64,000 nt of DNA from Mycobacteroides saopaulense. Its GTDB lineage: Bacteria > Actinomycetota > Actinomycetes > Mycobacteriales > Mycobacteriaceae. This document shows positions 8,809 through 17,953 of this stretch, piece by piece. The position numbers were made by a program, and so were the translations under genes. A model generated the notes under the pieces. The model did no database searches, had not been told where the DNA came from, and saw nothing but the letters and a program-made list of their open reading frames with translations. Numbering within the stretch: the first letter of the stretch is position 1; every line of letters starts with the position of its first letter. The DNA lies in the NCBI RefSeq assembly GCF_001456355.1, contig NZ_CP010271.1, positions 3,286,001 to 3,350,000 on the forward strand. Direction: 5' to 3'.

Positions 8809-11800
8809 GATCGGCACACCGCCTGGCCATCGGCCTGCGCGGGGCAGCACGCCCGCAGCGGGCAGTGCCCGCACCCCTCGTTGACTCGGGCGACGAACAT
8901 CGGCCCTTGAGTGCTCACCGCGGCGGCATGGATGCTCTGGCGCCAGGCGTCCTGCGCGGCCGGGGTCAACGGATCCTGGTGGCGTTGCGTGGCGCCGTCA
9001 TCGAGATTGGGCTTGGCGATGTACACCAGACGGCCGCCACCGGGTTCCCCCGCCGGTTGCCCCTCGACAAGCCCCTCGGCGGCCGCGATCTGGTAGGTGG
9101 CGAGCTGAGCATGCTGTTGCGCATCGTCTTTGGTGGCAGGGCTTTTCCCGGTCTTGATGTCGACGACAACGGGACGCCCCTCGGCATCGCGTTCCAGGCG
9201 GTCGATCCGACCCACCAGCCGCACCTGCGGATACTCCGCATGAGTGAGGACCCCGTCGACACCGATCTCACGGCCGACCTCGGTGAGTTCACCGCGGGTG
9301 GCCACGCGCCAGGTGGTGAAGGCCTCCAACAGTTCCCGATGCCGACGCAGCTCGTTACGCGCATACCACCGCGACTCGAACGGCATTGATTCCCATGCCT
9401 TGTCGAGTTCGCGGTACATCGCATCCGGATCCGCCGCATGCACACCGACAAGCTCATGCACCAGCGTGCCGAGCGCTCTGCGCGGATCGGTGAGATCGGT
9501 GCCGCCGTGCCGCTCCAGCAGCCAGCGCAGCGGGCAAGCCATGAGCGTCTCGACATTGGACGGTGACAGACGGACAGGGCCGTCCCCGGCCTGCCACAGC
9601 GCATGCTCGCTGCTCACATCGGCAAGCCCGTACCAAGACTCCGGATCGGCGCCGGGGACACCGGCGGCGGCCAGCCGGGCCAACTGCCGGGCCGCGACAC
9701 TGCGACGGGCTTCGCTCACCGTGCCGTCCGCAGCGGTGACGACGGCCCGCAGCTCTCCGACGAGGTTCGCGGCGGTCAGCGTCCGAGCCTGCGATGTGCC
9801 CGAGCGGTATTCGGGCATCACCCATTCCGGGTGGGCGACCATGAGTTCGGTGAGGAAACGGGAGGGCATCGCCGGGCCGCCACCCATCTCGGCATTCTCG
9901 TTGTCGACTGCGGTGATCAGCACCCGGCGAGCCGCCCTGCCCACCGCGAGCAGCAGGAGCCGGCGTTCCTCGGCAAGTGCCACCGCAGAGCCGTCGACGT
10001 GGGCGGCGTGCTCGATCCCGGCCAGCACGTCCATCAGCTCTTGGGTGCGCAGTACGCCGCCCCGCACCGCGGTGTTCGGCCACAGCCCTTCCTGCACGCC
10101 GGGGATCGCGACGACGTCCCACTGACGGCCCACCGCCGCGTGCGCACTGACGATGGAAACCGCATCGGGCTCACGCCGCCTCGCGCGCTGACCCGCGAGC
10201 GCGAGCGAGCGAATGTGGTCGATCAGACCGGCCACGCCGATACCCGGTGTGCGCGCTAGGTGTTCGGAAGCGAGATCGAACAGCGCGGACACCGCGTCCA
10301 GATCCCGGTCAGCCTGAGCACCCAGCGGGCCCCCGCGTTGAGACAGTCCATCCCAGCGTCGCTGCAGACCCGAGCGAGTCCACGCGGACCACAGCACGTC
10401 GAGGACGCCGGCTCCCGATGCGATGGCCTCGCGAGCGGCAGCGATTACCGCGCGTACCCGCCGCAGTGGAGCTGCCTGGATGTCGGTGAGTGCCGCCAGA
10501 GGCGTCTCCGCGGCACCGACGAGCACGGCACGCAGCAGCTCTGCGCTGCCGCCAGCCCCACCCCGAGCCTCCTCGGCACGCAGCAATTGGCGGCGTAACC
10601 GCCTGAGTGCCACCGGGTCCACCCGACCGAGCGGTCCCGTCACCAAGGTCACGGCATCCTCGTCGCTCAAACCGCCCTGGGCGGCAGAGACCGCCAGCAG
10701 CAGGGCGTGCACCGCCGGGACGGAGGCGACGGGCCCGTCGTACGACTCAGCGTGCACAGGAACACCCGCCGACTGCAGGGCACGGCGCAGGGCTGCACCA
10801 CTGCGCCGCACCGACCGGACGATGACCGCCATCTGCGACCACGGCACGTCATCGATCAAATGAGAGCGACGCAAGAGATCCACGACCAGCGACGCTTCGG
10901 CGGTTTCCGTGGGCACCGCGGCCAGACGAACGGCGGCCGCAGCGTTGTCGACTCCGGAGATCGTGCGCGCCGGCGAACTCCCGGGCAGCCGCGCCGCCAC
11001 CGCGTTCGCGAGTTCGGCAATCGGCGCCGCGCAGCGGTGCGAACCGCCGAGCTCGATTGTCGTGACTCCACTGTCGGCGCTGGGCGTCAGTAGCTGTGTG
11101 TCGGCACCGCGGAAACCGAACACACTTTGGTTGGGGTCACCGTTGAACACCGACAGCGAGGCACCCACCGCCAGCAGCCGTACCAACAGCGCCGCCTGCG
11201 GGTCAAGATGCTGGGAATCGTCGACGAGAAGCAGATCGATTCGGTCGCGTTCCGCCGCAAGAATTCCCGGCTCAACAGCGAAGGTTTCCAGCACAGAACC
11301 GACCAGCTCCGCAGCGCCCAGTGCAGGCACTGTGGCCTGCGGAGCGGCCATTCCGACCGCCGAGCGCAGCAGCATGACCTCCTCGTATTGCCGGGCCAGG
11401 TCGGCGACTGCAACCCATTCCGGACGATTGTGGCGTCGCCCGATGGCACGCAGCTCCTTGGGATCGACGCCACGCTCGGTGCAGCGCGCCATCAGATCGC
11501 GGACGCCGGTGGCGAAACCGGCCGTCGTCAACGCCGGCCGCAACGACGCCGGCCACGAACCGCCATTGTCTTCGGCATCGCCGCACAACAGTTCCCGCAC
11601 AATGCTGTCCTGCTCGGCAGCGGTAATGAGGCGCGGCGGCGGATTACCCTGACGCGCCGCGTGGGCCGCGAGCACGGAGAAGGCGTACGAATGCACGGTG
11701 CGAACCATGGGTTCGCGGATGGCGACGGCAGCGCGCCGCTCGAACACCGCGGCCGAAATCCGGCTGCGCAGATCGGCGCTCGCCCGGTTCGAGCCCGTGA

Positions 11801-11981
11801 GCACAAGAATCGACTCCGGGCTCGCACCGGTAGCCGTACGGGCCGCCACGATATCGACCAGCAGACTCGTCTTACCGGTTCCGCTACCGCCCAGCACCAC
11901 GAATCTGCCCTGGCGGGTCGGATCCAGTAGTTCTGCCGCGGCGCCGTCCCAGGAGCGGGTCGAAGCGGTCGGCGTCGGCAT
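8805..11981 (-). CDS. adnA: AdnA subunit of the AdnAB helicase-nuclease
   Basis: 1058-residue partner of AdnB with motor and nuclease modules. Walker A is GGSGTGKTSLL near residue 35. The Walker B motif reads VDDSQHL rather than the usual DExQD. The nuclease module holds CPLRWLLE, GRIDRLE, VVDIKTGKS and QLATYQIAA, and ends with clustered cysteines (CGHCPLRACC) that with the earlier Cys fit the iron-sulfur cluster of AdnA. It is the first gene of the adnA-adnB pair, joined by a 4-nt ATGA overlap that favours equal synthesis of both subunits. The ATG start at 11981 is 88 bp from the divergent lipV-like gene. Confidence 0.94.
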   Translation of the reverse strand: MPTPTASTRSWDGAAAELLDPTRQGRFVVLGGSGTGKTSLLVDIVAARTATGASPESILVLTGSNRASADLRSRISAAVFERRAAVAIREPMVRTVHSYAFSVLAAHAARQGNPPPRLITAAEQDSIVRELLCGDAEDNGGSWPASLRPALTTAGFATGVRDLMARCTERGVDPKELRAIGRRHNRPEWVAVADLARQYEEVMLLRSAVGMAAPQATVPALGAAELVGSVLETFAVEPGILAAERDRIDLLLVDDSQHLDPQAALLVRLLAVGASLSVFNGDPNQSVFGFRGADTQLLTPSADSGVTTIELGGSHRCAAPIAELANAVAARLPGSSPARTISGVDNAAAAVRLAAVPTETAEASLVVDLLRRSHLIDDVPWSQMAVIVRSVRRSGAALRRALQSAGVPVHAESYDGPVASVPAVHALLLAVSAAQGGLSDEDAVTLVTGPLGRVDPVALRRLRRQLLRAEEARGGAGGSAELLRAVLVGAAETPLAALTDIQAAPLRRVRAVIAAAREAIASGAGVLDVLWSAWTRSGLQRRWDGLSQRGGPLGAQADRDLDAVSALFDLASEHLARTPGIGVAGLIDHIRSLALAGQRARRREPDAVSIVSAHAAVGRQWDVVAIPGVQEGLWPNTAVRGGVLRTQELMDVLAGIEHAAHVDGSAVALAEERRLLLLAVGRAARRVLITAVDNENAEMGGGPAMPSRFLTELMVAHPEWVMPEYRSGTSQARTLTAANLVGELRAVVTAADGTVSEARRSVAARQLARLAAAGVPGADPESWYGLADVSSEHALWQAGDGPVRLSPSNVETLMACPLRWLLERHGGTDLTDPRRALGTLVHELVGVHAADPDAMYRELDKAWESMPFESRWYARNELRRHRELLEAFTTWRVATRGELTEVGREIGVDGVLTHAEYPQVRLVGRIDRLERDAEGRPVVVDIKTGKSPATKDDAQQHAQLATYQIAAAEGLVEGQPAGEPGGGRLVYIAKPNLDDGATQRHQDPLTPAAQDAWRQSIHAAAVSTQGPMFVARVNEGCGHCPLRACCPAQADGQAVCRS

Positions 11982-12069
11982 GTGCAGATCACAGCATGAA
12001 GGTCCGACAAGCGGATCTGACCTGGGTCTCCATCCCAGATGCGGCCGGGATCGTGGCAGGATTCCTCGG

Positions 12070-12852
12070 GTGACACCGACGCTGAAGACGCACCGATACG
12101 GCCCCGATCAACCCGCACGTCTGTTGGCGTTGCACGGTCTTACCGGACACGGCAGGCGCTGGGCGCCGTTGTTGGACGAACACCTTGCCGACGTCTCTGT
12201 CCTGGCACCGGACTTGCTGGGGCACGGGCACTCCCCCGCGACCGCGCCGTGGTCGTTGGAAGCGCACGCCGATGCGGTGGCGGCTGTGCTCGACGAGGCA
12301 CAAACGGGCCCCATCGTGGTGGTGGCGCACTCGTTCGGCGGCGCCACCGCGCTGCGCCTGGCGGCGCGCAGACCCGACCTCGTCAAGTCGCTCGTACTCC
12401 TGGATCCGGCGATCGGACTGGACGGCGACTGGATGCGGCAGATCGCCGATCAGATGGTGGCCTATCCGGACTACACCGACCGCGCAGAGGCCAAATCGGA
12501 CAAGGTGGCCGGGGCGTGGTCGGACGTCCCGGATGGCGTCATCGAGACCGAACTCGACGAGCACCTGATCTTGCTGCCCAACGGCCGGTGGGGCTGGCGG
12601 ATGAATCTGCCCGCGGTGGTCACCGCGTGGAGCGAACTGGCGCGTGATATCGCTTTACCGACCAACATCATCCGCGTCACGTTGCTGCGCGCCACCAGAA
12701 CCACGCCGCCCTACGTGACGCCCGAACTCCTCGACGCACTCCGGGAGGCGCTGGGAGACCGGTTCGAGCTGGTCGACATCGACTGCGATCACATGGTGTC
12801 CCAGTCGCGGCCCGTCGAGACCGCCGCCGCGATACGGTCACACCTGGAGTGA
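12070..12852 (+). CDS. lipV: alpha/beta hydrolase, LipV-like
   Basis: 260-residue alpha/beta hydrolase fold protein. The oxyanion region is LHGLTGHG, the nucleophile elbow VVAHSFGGAT has Ser in the A-H-S-F-G variant, and the catalytic His is probably in CDHMVS near the end. The acid is likely one of the Asp residues after the LLDPAI strand. LipV of M. tuberculosis (Rv3203) holds the same place between adnA and the alkyltransferase-like gene. The start is GTG 12070. A longer reading to 11698 runs antisense through adnA and was dropped. No signal peptide is visible. The true ester substrate is unknown. Confidence 0.85.
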   Translation: MTPTLKTHRYGPDQPARLLALHGLTGHGRRWAPLLDEHLADVSVLAPDLLGHGHSPATAPWSLEAHADAVAAVLDEAQTGPIVVVAHSFGGATALRLAARRPDLVKSLVLLDPAIGLDGDWMRQIADQMVAYPDYTDRAEAKSDKVAGAWSDVPDGVIETELDEHLILLPNGRWGWRMNLPAVVTAWSELARDIALPTNIIRVTLLRATRTTPPYVTPELLDALREALGDRFELVDIDCDHMVSQSRPVETAAAIRSHLE

Positions 12853-12854
12853 TC

Positions 12855-13151
12855 ATGGCCTCCGTCACCGAGGAACAGGTCGAGCAGGTGCGCTCACTGG
12901 TCGCGTCCATACCTGCCGGACGGGTGGCCACGTACGGCGATATCGCCGAAGCGGCAGGTCTTTCCAGCGCACGGATCGTCGGATGGATCATGCGCACCGA
13001 CTCTGCCGACCTGCCCTGGCACCGCGTTATCGGCGCCAGTGGGCGGCCCGCACCGCACATCCGGACCCGTCAGCTCGAGCTGCTCCGGGCCGAAGGCGTG
13101 CTGGCCGTGGACGGGAGAATCGCGCTACGCGAAGTCCGCCACTGCTTCTAG
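12855..13151 (+). CDS. alkyltransferase-like DNA repair protein (ATL)
   Basis: 98-residue MGMT C-terminal-domain protein. The place of the alkyl-accepting cysteine (PCHRV in O6-methylguanine methyltransferases) is PWHRVIGASGR, with Trp instead of Cys. This is the mark of alkyltransferase-like proteins, which bind O6-alkylguanine and hand the lesion to nucleotide excision repair rather than repair it themselves. RVATYGDIA at the start is the usual MGMT DNA-binding helix. ATG 12855 lies two bases after the lipV stop; an overlapping GTG at 12849 is possible. Its last 27 bases overlap the convergent chelatase gene. Confidence 0.88.
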   Translation: MASVTEEQVEQVRSLVASIPAGRVATYGDIAEAAGLSSARIVGWIMRTDSADLPWHRVIGASGRPAPHIRTRQLELLRAEGVLAVDGRIALREVRHCF

Positions 13152-13823
13152 ATCGCCCGCCACCACCGCGGCCGAGGCGAAGCGCCGCACCAGCAGATTC
13201 ACGATCTCCGGGTGCACGCCCAGCGGTTGCGCCACGCCGTCGGCGCCGCACTCGGCAAGGCGCTGCTGAAACAGCCCTTGCGCCAATAGATATGACGCTA
13301 TGAAGACGCGCCGACCCGCCGCCCGCGATTGGCTGACCACGTCGGCTACCCGAGGTTCCCCTGTCGCGATGTAGCCCACCTTCACCGGACCGGTGTGGCG
13401 TGCCAGCATGCTGGCCGCGGTATGAACCTCCTGGCGGGCACGAGAATCCGAGGATCCCGCCGCGGCGAGTACCACCGCATCACCACGGCGCCAGCCCGCC
13501 TCGCGCAGACGTTCCGCCATGACCGTGGCCAGTACCGGATCTGGTCCCAATGCTTGCGTAACGGCAACCTCCGGATGCCCGCTCACCTCGACGTGATGCG
13601 GAATATCGTGGTGCACATGGTATCCCGATGCCAGGAAGGCCGGAAGCAGCACCGCGGGACCATCGATCGTCGCCAGCACCTCAGAGGGGGTCGGCCCCAG
13701 CACGTCGACGAACGCGGTGCGCACCGAACCGACACACCGGGACACCGCTTCGGCGAGCGCCGCGATGTTCTCGACACCGGCCGCCGAACGGGTTCCATGG
13801 GCCACCAATACCAGCTCAGCCAT
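13125..13823 (-). CDS. sirohydrochlorin chelatase-like protein (CbiX/SirB family)
   Basis: 232-residue two-lobed protein. The N-terminal lobe begins LVLVAHGTRS and holds PAFLASGYHVHHDI, matching the His-containing metal/tetrapyrrole site of CbiX/SirB chelatases. The second lobe repeats the fold (VVLAAAGSSDSRA, then FIASYLLAQGLF) with weaker active-site conservation. Family members insert Fe2+ or Co2+ into sirohydrochlorin. Next to nirBD, whose enzyme needs siroheme, iron insertion is the likely job (inference). It is the last gene of the narK operon. ATG 13823 overlaps nnaR by 8 nt; an ATG at 13835 would add four residues. Confidence 0.85.
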   Translation of the reverse strand: MAELVLVAHGTRSAAGVENIAALAEAVSRCVGSVRTAFVDVLGPTPSEVLATIDGPAVLLPAFLASGYHVHHDIPHHVEVSGHPEVAVTQALGPDPVLATVMAERLREAGWRRGDAVVLAAAGSSDSRARQEVHTAASMLARHTGPVKVGYIATGEPRVADVVSQSRAAGRRVFIASYLLAQGLFQQRLAECGADGVAQPLGVHPEIVNLLVRRFASAAVVAGDLEAVADFA

Positions 13824-15018
13824 GACATTCCCCAATCGTGGTCGGATCGATCGCCAACCGGTAGCCCCGCTTGACCACTGTCTGAATCACTTTCGGCGCG
13901 CCGAGCGCCGCACGCAGCCGGGTCATCGCCGTCTCGACGGCATGTGTGTCGTCCCCACCGCCCGGCAACGCTGCCAATAGGTCCTCGCGCGACACCACCT
14001 GACCGGGGCGCACCATCATCCGCTTCATCAAAGCCATTCCCGCCGGGGAGATCTGCCGCGTCTCCCCGTCGACGGCAATTCCACAGCTACGCACGCTGAC
14101 GATATGACCACCGGCGTGGAAACGCGGTGCCCGCCTTGTCAGTTCGTCGGCAATGTGCCTGGCCAGCGCTCCGAGCCGGGCCCTTTCGGGCTGCGTTGTC
14201 GGAACGCCCAGCACCTCCAGCGGCGCGGCCGTCACCGGCCCGACGCACAGCGGCGCCACCCTGGCCCGGAAGGCCGCCAGCAGCTCGTCCAATCGACCGG
14301 TTGCCTTGGCGCGACCCAGCATCGAGGCGACCGCGGGTGCACTCGTGAAGCTTATGCCGTCGAGCTCCGCGTTGATGGCCATGGAGATCATGCGGTCCAT
14401 CGGCCGCTGATCCTCGGGCGGTTCCCAGCGGTACACTGGCACCCGGATCACCTGCGCGCCAGCGATTGTCAGCGCCTCACACAGATCGGCGATGGGTTCC
14501 CACTCGGTGGCGGCACCGTGCAGTTGCACGGCGATGCGCCGGCTCTCGACACCCTCTTCGAGCAGGCGATCCAGAACTTCCGCAGACGACTCCGATGCGG
14601 GCGACCACTCTTCGCGCAGCCCCGCTTGGCGGATTGCCCCGGTGGCCTTTGGCCCTCGAGCCACCAGACGCCCGGATTCCAATGCGGACTTGAGACTGTC
14701 GGCCACACCCCATTCGTCGGCGGCCTCGATCCAGCCGCGGAAGCCTATACCGGTGGTGGCCACCGTCAGATCCGGCGGGCTGGCGATGACGAGTTCAGTT
14801 GCCTGCCGCAACTCGGCGTCATCGGCCAACGGGATGATCCGGATTGCCGCGGCATGCACGACGGCAGCCCCTCGGCGCTCCAAGAGCGCGATCAATTCCT
14901 CCGCCCGGCGCGCAGCCGTGACACCGATGGTGAACCCGTCGAGCCGACGTTCTTGCTCGCTACGCGGCAACCGCGTTGCGGTGTCGGCTTCTGAGCATTC
15001 CGATTTCGACGTTTCCAT
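13816..15018 (-). CDS. nnaR: HemD-like nitrate/nitrite assimilation regulator (NnaR type)
   Basis: 400-residue fusion. Residues about 30-275 are a uroporphyrinogen-III synthase (HemD) domain. Residues about 290-390 are an OmpR-type winged helix: the ISPAGMALMKRMM and VSREDLLAALPGG segments, then VETAMTRLRAAL and VVKRGYRL. This architecture beside nirBD/narK matches NnaR of M. smegmatis, which works with GlnR to turn on nitrate/nitrite genes (known). Whether it still makes uroporphyrinogen III is open. The ATG at 15018 would overlap nirD by 59 nt. A TTG at about 14970 would cut the overlap to a few bases and keep both domains, so the start is uncertain. Confidence 0.85.
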   Translation of the reverse strand: METSKSECSEADTATRLPRSEQERRLDGFTIGVTAARRAEELIALLERRGAAVVHAAAIRIIPLADDAELRQATELVIASPPDLTVATTGIGFRGWIEAADEWGVADSLKSALESGRLVARGPKATGAIRQAGLREEWSPASESSAEVLDRLLEEGVESRRIAVQLHGAATEWEPIADLCEALTIAGAQVIRVPVYRWEPPEDQRPMDRMISMAINAELDGISFTSAPAVASMLGRAKATGRLDELLAAFRARVAPLCVGPVTAAPLEVLGVPTTQPERARLGALARHIADELTRRAPRFHAGGHIVSVRSCGIAVDGETRQISPAGMALMKRMMVRPGQVVSREDLLAALPGGGDDTHAVETAMTRLRAALGAPKVIQTVVKRGYRLAIDPTTIGECHG

Positions 15019-15358
15019 TGATCACCCGCACCTCGAAGACTGGTAACCGGCGCGACGCATCATCGAGGCAACGCCCGTCAATAAGCGAGAAGACCTGCTT
15101 GAGCAGCGGCGACGCCACCGTCGGCTCTCCGCCACGGTCACCGGTCAAACCGCGCGACATGACGGCGGCCTGGCCGTATGGATCGATGTTACCGACCGCG
15201 AACAGCTCCCCATTGGGCAGCAGGAACAGCGCGGCCTGCACGTCGTCCGGGAGAAGCACCGCAACACCCCGGCCCGGGGTGAGCGAATCCACCGCACAGA
15301 CCGTTGACCACACGTACTGGTACCGCCTCATTCGGGGGCGAGCGTCCAGGATTGTCAT
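14960..15358 (-). CDS. nirD: nitrite reductase [NAD(P)H] small subunit NirD
   Basis: 132-residue NirD, a Rieske-fold protein that has lost the iron-sulfur ligands; no paired C-x-H and C-x2-H motifs are present. Recognisable segments are the strand LFLLPNGELFAVGNIDPYG, VMSRGLTGDRG and VASPLLKQVFSL. It partners NirB in six-electron reduction of nitrite to ammonium in the cytosol. It is separated from nirB by 76 bp that hold a strong hairpin, and it overlaps nnaR downstream. The ATG start at 15358 fits the family's usual length with a short N-terminal extension. Confidence 0.93.
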   Translation of the reverse strand: MTILDARPRMRRYQYVWSTVCAVDSLTPGRGVAVLLPDDVQAALFLLPNGELFAVGNIDPYGQAAVMSRGLTGDRGGEPTVASPLLKQVFSLIDGRCLDDASRRLPVFEVRVINGNVEIGMLRSRHRNAVAA

Positions 15359-15393
15359 CTCCGGCCTTTCTTCTCGTTGTGTTGTGTCATGTC

Positions 15394-15417
15394 TACCGGG
15401 GTTGTGTTACCCCGGTA
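15394..15417 (-). terminator. intercistronic hairpin between nirB and nirD
   Basis: TACCGGGG and CCCCGGTA form a perfect 8-bp stem around an 8-nt loop, between the nirB stop (15435) and the nirD start (15358). No clear U-run follows on the minus strand, so partial termination or protection of the nirB mRNA 3' end is more likely than a full stop. Confidence 0.5.
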
Positions 15418-15434
15418 TTACCGCCGCCTGTGCC

Positions 15435-17948
15435 TCATGTTGCGGGCTCGGTGGCGGACCGGAATCCCGGTGTGCCCAGCAGCACGGGCACCTTCCGCGG
15501 TCCGCTCTCGTCGAACGCGATGGTCGAGTCGAGCTCGTCGGGCGCGTTCACAAACGACACGAACCGGCGCAGCTTGTCCTGATCCGCCAGAACAGCCGCC
15601 CACTCGTCCTGGTATCCCTCGACATGACGCGCCATCGCCGCTTCCAGCTCGTCGGCAATGCCCAGCGAGTCCTCGCACACCACCGCACGGATGTGATCCA
15701 GGCCGCCCTCAATGGCTTCCTGCCAGGGCGCGGTGCGCTGCAGCCGGTCCGCGGTACGGATGTAGAACATCAAGTACCGGTCGATGTACTTGATCAGCGT
15801 CTCCGAGTCCAAGTCACCGGCAAGCAGTTTGGCGTGCGCGGGAGTCGCGCCACCGTTGCCTCCCACGTACAGGTTCCAGCCGTTCTCGGTGGCGATGACG
15901 CCGACGTCCTTGCCCCGGGCTTCGGCGCACTCTCGCGCACAACCGGACACACCCATTTTGAGCTTGTGCGGGGAACGTAGTCCGCGGTAACGCAATTCAA
16001 GCTCGACAGCCATTCCCACCGAGTCCTGAACCCCGTACCGGCACCAGGTCGATCCCACGCAGCTCTTCACGGTGCGCAGCGACTTGCCGTAGGCCTGACC
16101 GGATTCCATGCCGGCATCGATGAGTCGCTTCCAGATCAGCGGGAGCTGTTCGACGCGGGCACCGAACAAGTCGATGCGCTGACCACCGGTGATCTTGGTG
16201 TACAGCCCGAATTCCTTGGCCACTTCCCCGATCACGATGAGCTTCTCCGGGGTCACCTCGCCGCCCGGGAGCCGCGGCACCACCGAATAGGTGCCGTTCT
16301 TCTGCATGTTGGCCAGGAAGTGGTCGTTGGTGTCCTGTAGGGCGGCCTGCTCCCCTTCCAGGATGTGGTCGCTGGATGTCGAGGCCAGAATGGACGCGAC
16401 GGTGGGCTTGCAGATATCGCAGCCGGTTCCGCTGCCGTGCTTGGCGATCAGCTCGGAGAAGGTCCGGATGCCGGTCACCTGAACCACCTGGAACAGTTCG
16501 GCACGCGATTGGGTGAAATGCTCACACAGGGCCTTGGACTGCTCGACGCCCTGGGCGGCGAGAATCTGCTTGAGCATGGGAATGCAGCTACCGCAGGATG
16601 TTCCGGCGCAGGTAGCCGCCTTGAGGGCGGGCACGTCGGTGGCGCCGTCACAGATGGCACTGCAGATGGCGCCCTTGGTGACCGCGTTGCACGAGCAAAT
16701 CTGCGCGTCATCGGGCAGCGCACCCACTCCGATTTCCGCACCGGCAGGCGTGATCAGCGAGGCCGGATCCGCGGGCAGCTCCCGGCCGAGCATGGGCCGC
16801 AAGGTGCCGTAGGCACTGGCATCGCCGACGAGGATGCCGCCCAACAAGGTTCGCGCATCGTCGGAGACCACGAGTTTGGCGTAGGTGCCCTTGGTGGCAT
16901 CGTTGAAAACGACCTCCAGGGCGCCCTCGGCGGTGGCGTGTGCGTCACCGAAGCTGGCGACATCCACACCGAGCAGCTTGAGCTTGGTGGACAGATCGGC
17001 ACCAGGGAATTCGGCACTGCCACCGAGCAGCCGGTCCGCGACGATCTCGGCGGTGGTGTACCCGGGTGCGACAAGCCCGTAGCAGCGACCCTCGATGGCG
17101 GCCACTTCGCCGATCGCATAGATGTGCAGATCGCTGGTCTGGCAGCCGATATCGGTGAAGATGCCACCACGCTCGGCCAGTTCCAGTCCACATTCACGGG
17201 CCAGTTCATCGCGCGGCCGGATACCCGCCGAGAACACCAGCACCGAAGCGTCGATCGTCGACCCGTCCGACAGTTCGATGGAGAGCGTCCCGTCCTCGGT
17301 CGTCTCGATGGCCTTCGTGGAGACGCTGGTGTGCACCGTCAGCCCGAGATCGGTCACCAGGCGATTCAGCAGAGCGCCACCGCCCTCGTCGACCTGCAGG
17401 TGCATGAGCCGCGGGTTGAGCTCCACGACGTGCGGTGCCAACCCCATGAGGCGCAACGCATTCGCGGCCTCCAGCCCGAGTAACCCGCCACCGATGACGA
17501 CGCCCGCGCTGCCGGGCGACTTGTCCGCGGCGGCCTTGATGGCGTCGAGGTCGTCCATGGTGCGGTAGACGAAGCAGCCCTCGGCGTCGCCTCCGGGTAC
17601 CGGCGGCACGAACGGATACGAGCCGGTGGCCATGACGAGCGCGTCATAGTCCAGCACGATGCCGGCCTCGGTGGTGACCGTCTGAGCCGCCCGGTCGACG
17701 CCGACCACCCGGTCCCCGAGATGAAGGGTCACCATCGGGTCGTCGGCGTAGTCGTTTCCGGTGAGCGCCAACGTGTCCCGGTCCCAGCTGTCGATGTATG
17801 ACGACAGTGCCACCCTGTCGTACGCGGCGTCGACTTCCTCACCGAGAACGGTGATCTGCCACTGATCGGTGGCATCGCGCTCGCGCAGCACCTGGACGAA
17901 TCGGTGACCGACCATCCCGTGGCCGATGACGACAACCTTCTTGTTCAT
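15435..17948 (-). CDS. nirB: nitrite reductase [NAD(P)H] large subunit NirB
   Basis: 837-residue NirB. Order of domains: FAD/NAD(P)H oxidoreductase (VVVIGHGMVGHRF at the N-terminus, VVIGGGLLGLEAA near residue 150), BFD-like [2Fe-2S] domain (CSCNAVTKGAICSAI with CAGTSCGSC near 420-460), then the sulfite/nitrite reductase half with siroheme/[4Fe-4S] ligands SCVGSTWC and GVSGCARECAE near 640-690. It reduces nitrite to ammonium using NAD(P)H. All cofactor cysteines are present. It begins five bases after the narK stop, so it is cotranscribed with the transporter. Confidence 0.97.
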   Translation of the reverse strand: MNKKVVVIGHGMVGHRFVQVLRERDATDQWQITVLGEEVDAAYDRVALSSYIDSWDRDTLALTGNDYADDPMVTLHLGDRVVGVDRAAQTVTTEAGIVLDYDALVMATGSYPFVPPVPGGDAEGCFVYRTMDDLDAIKAAADKSPGSAGVVIGGGLLGLEAANALRLMGLAPHVVELNPRLMHLQVDEGGGALLNRLVTDLGLTVHTSVSTKAIETTEDGTLSIELSDGSTIDASVLVFSAGIRPRDELARECGLELAERGGIFTDIGCQTSDLHIYAIGEVAAIEGRCYGLVAPGYTTAEIVADRLLGGSAEFPGADLSTKLKLLGVDVASFGDAHATAEGALEVVFNDATKGTYAKLVVSDDARTLLGGILVGDASAYGTLRPMLGRELPADPASLITPAGAEIGVGALPDDAQICSCNAVTKGAICSAICDGATDVPALKAATCAGTSCGSCIPMLKQILAAQGVEQSKALCEHFTQSRAELFQVVQVTGIRTFSELIAKHGSGTGCDICKPTVASILASTSSDHILEGEQAALQDTNDHFLANMQKNGTYSVVPRLPGGEVTPEKLIVIGEVAKEFGLYTKITGGQRIDLFGARVEQLPLIWKRLIDAGMESGQAYGKSLRTVKSCVGSTWCRYGVQDSVGMAVELELRYRGLRSPHKLKMGVSGCARECAEARGKDVGVIATENGWNLYVGGNGGATPAHAKLLAGDLDSETLIKYIDRYLMFYIRTADRLQRTAPWQEAIEGGLDHIRAVVCEDSLGIADELEAAMARHVEGYQDEWAAVLADQDKLRRFVSFVNAPDELDSTIAFDESGPRKVPVLLGTPGFRSATEPAT

Positions 17949-17953
17949 GAGTT

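Noticed and set aside
12849..12854. GTG start for the alkyltransferase-like gene overlapping the lipV stop
   Set aside because: ATG 12855 gives better agreement with the family N-terminus; the GTG remains possible but adds only two residues.
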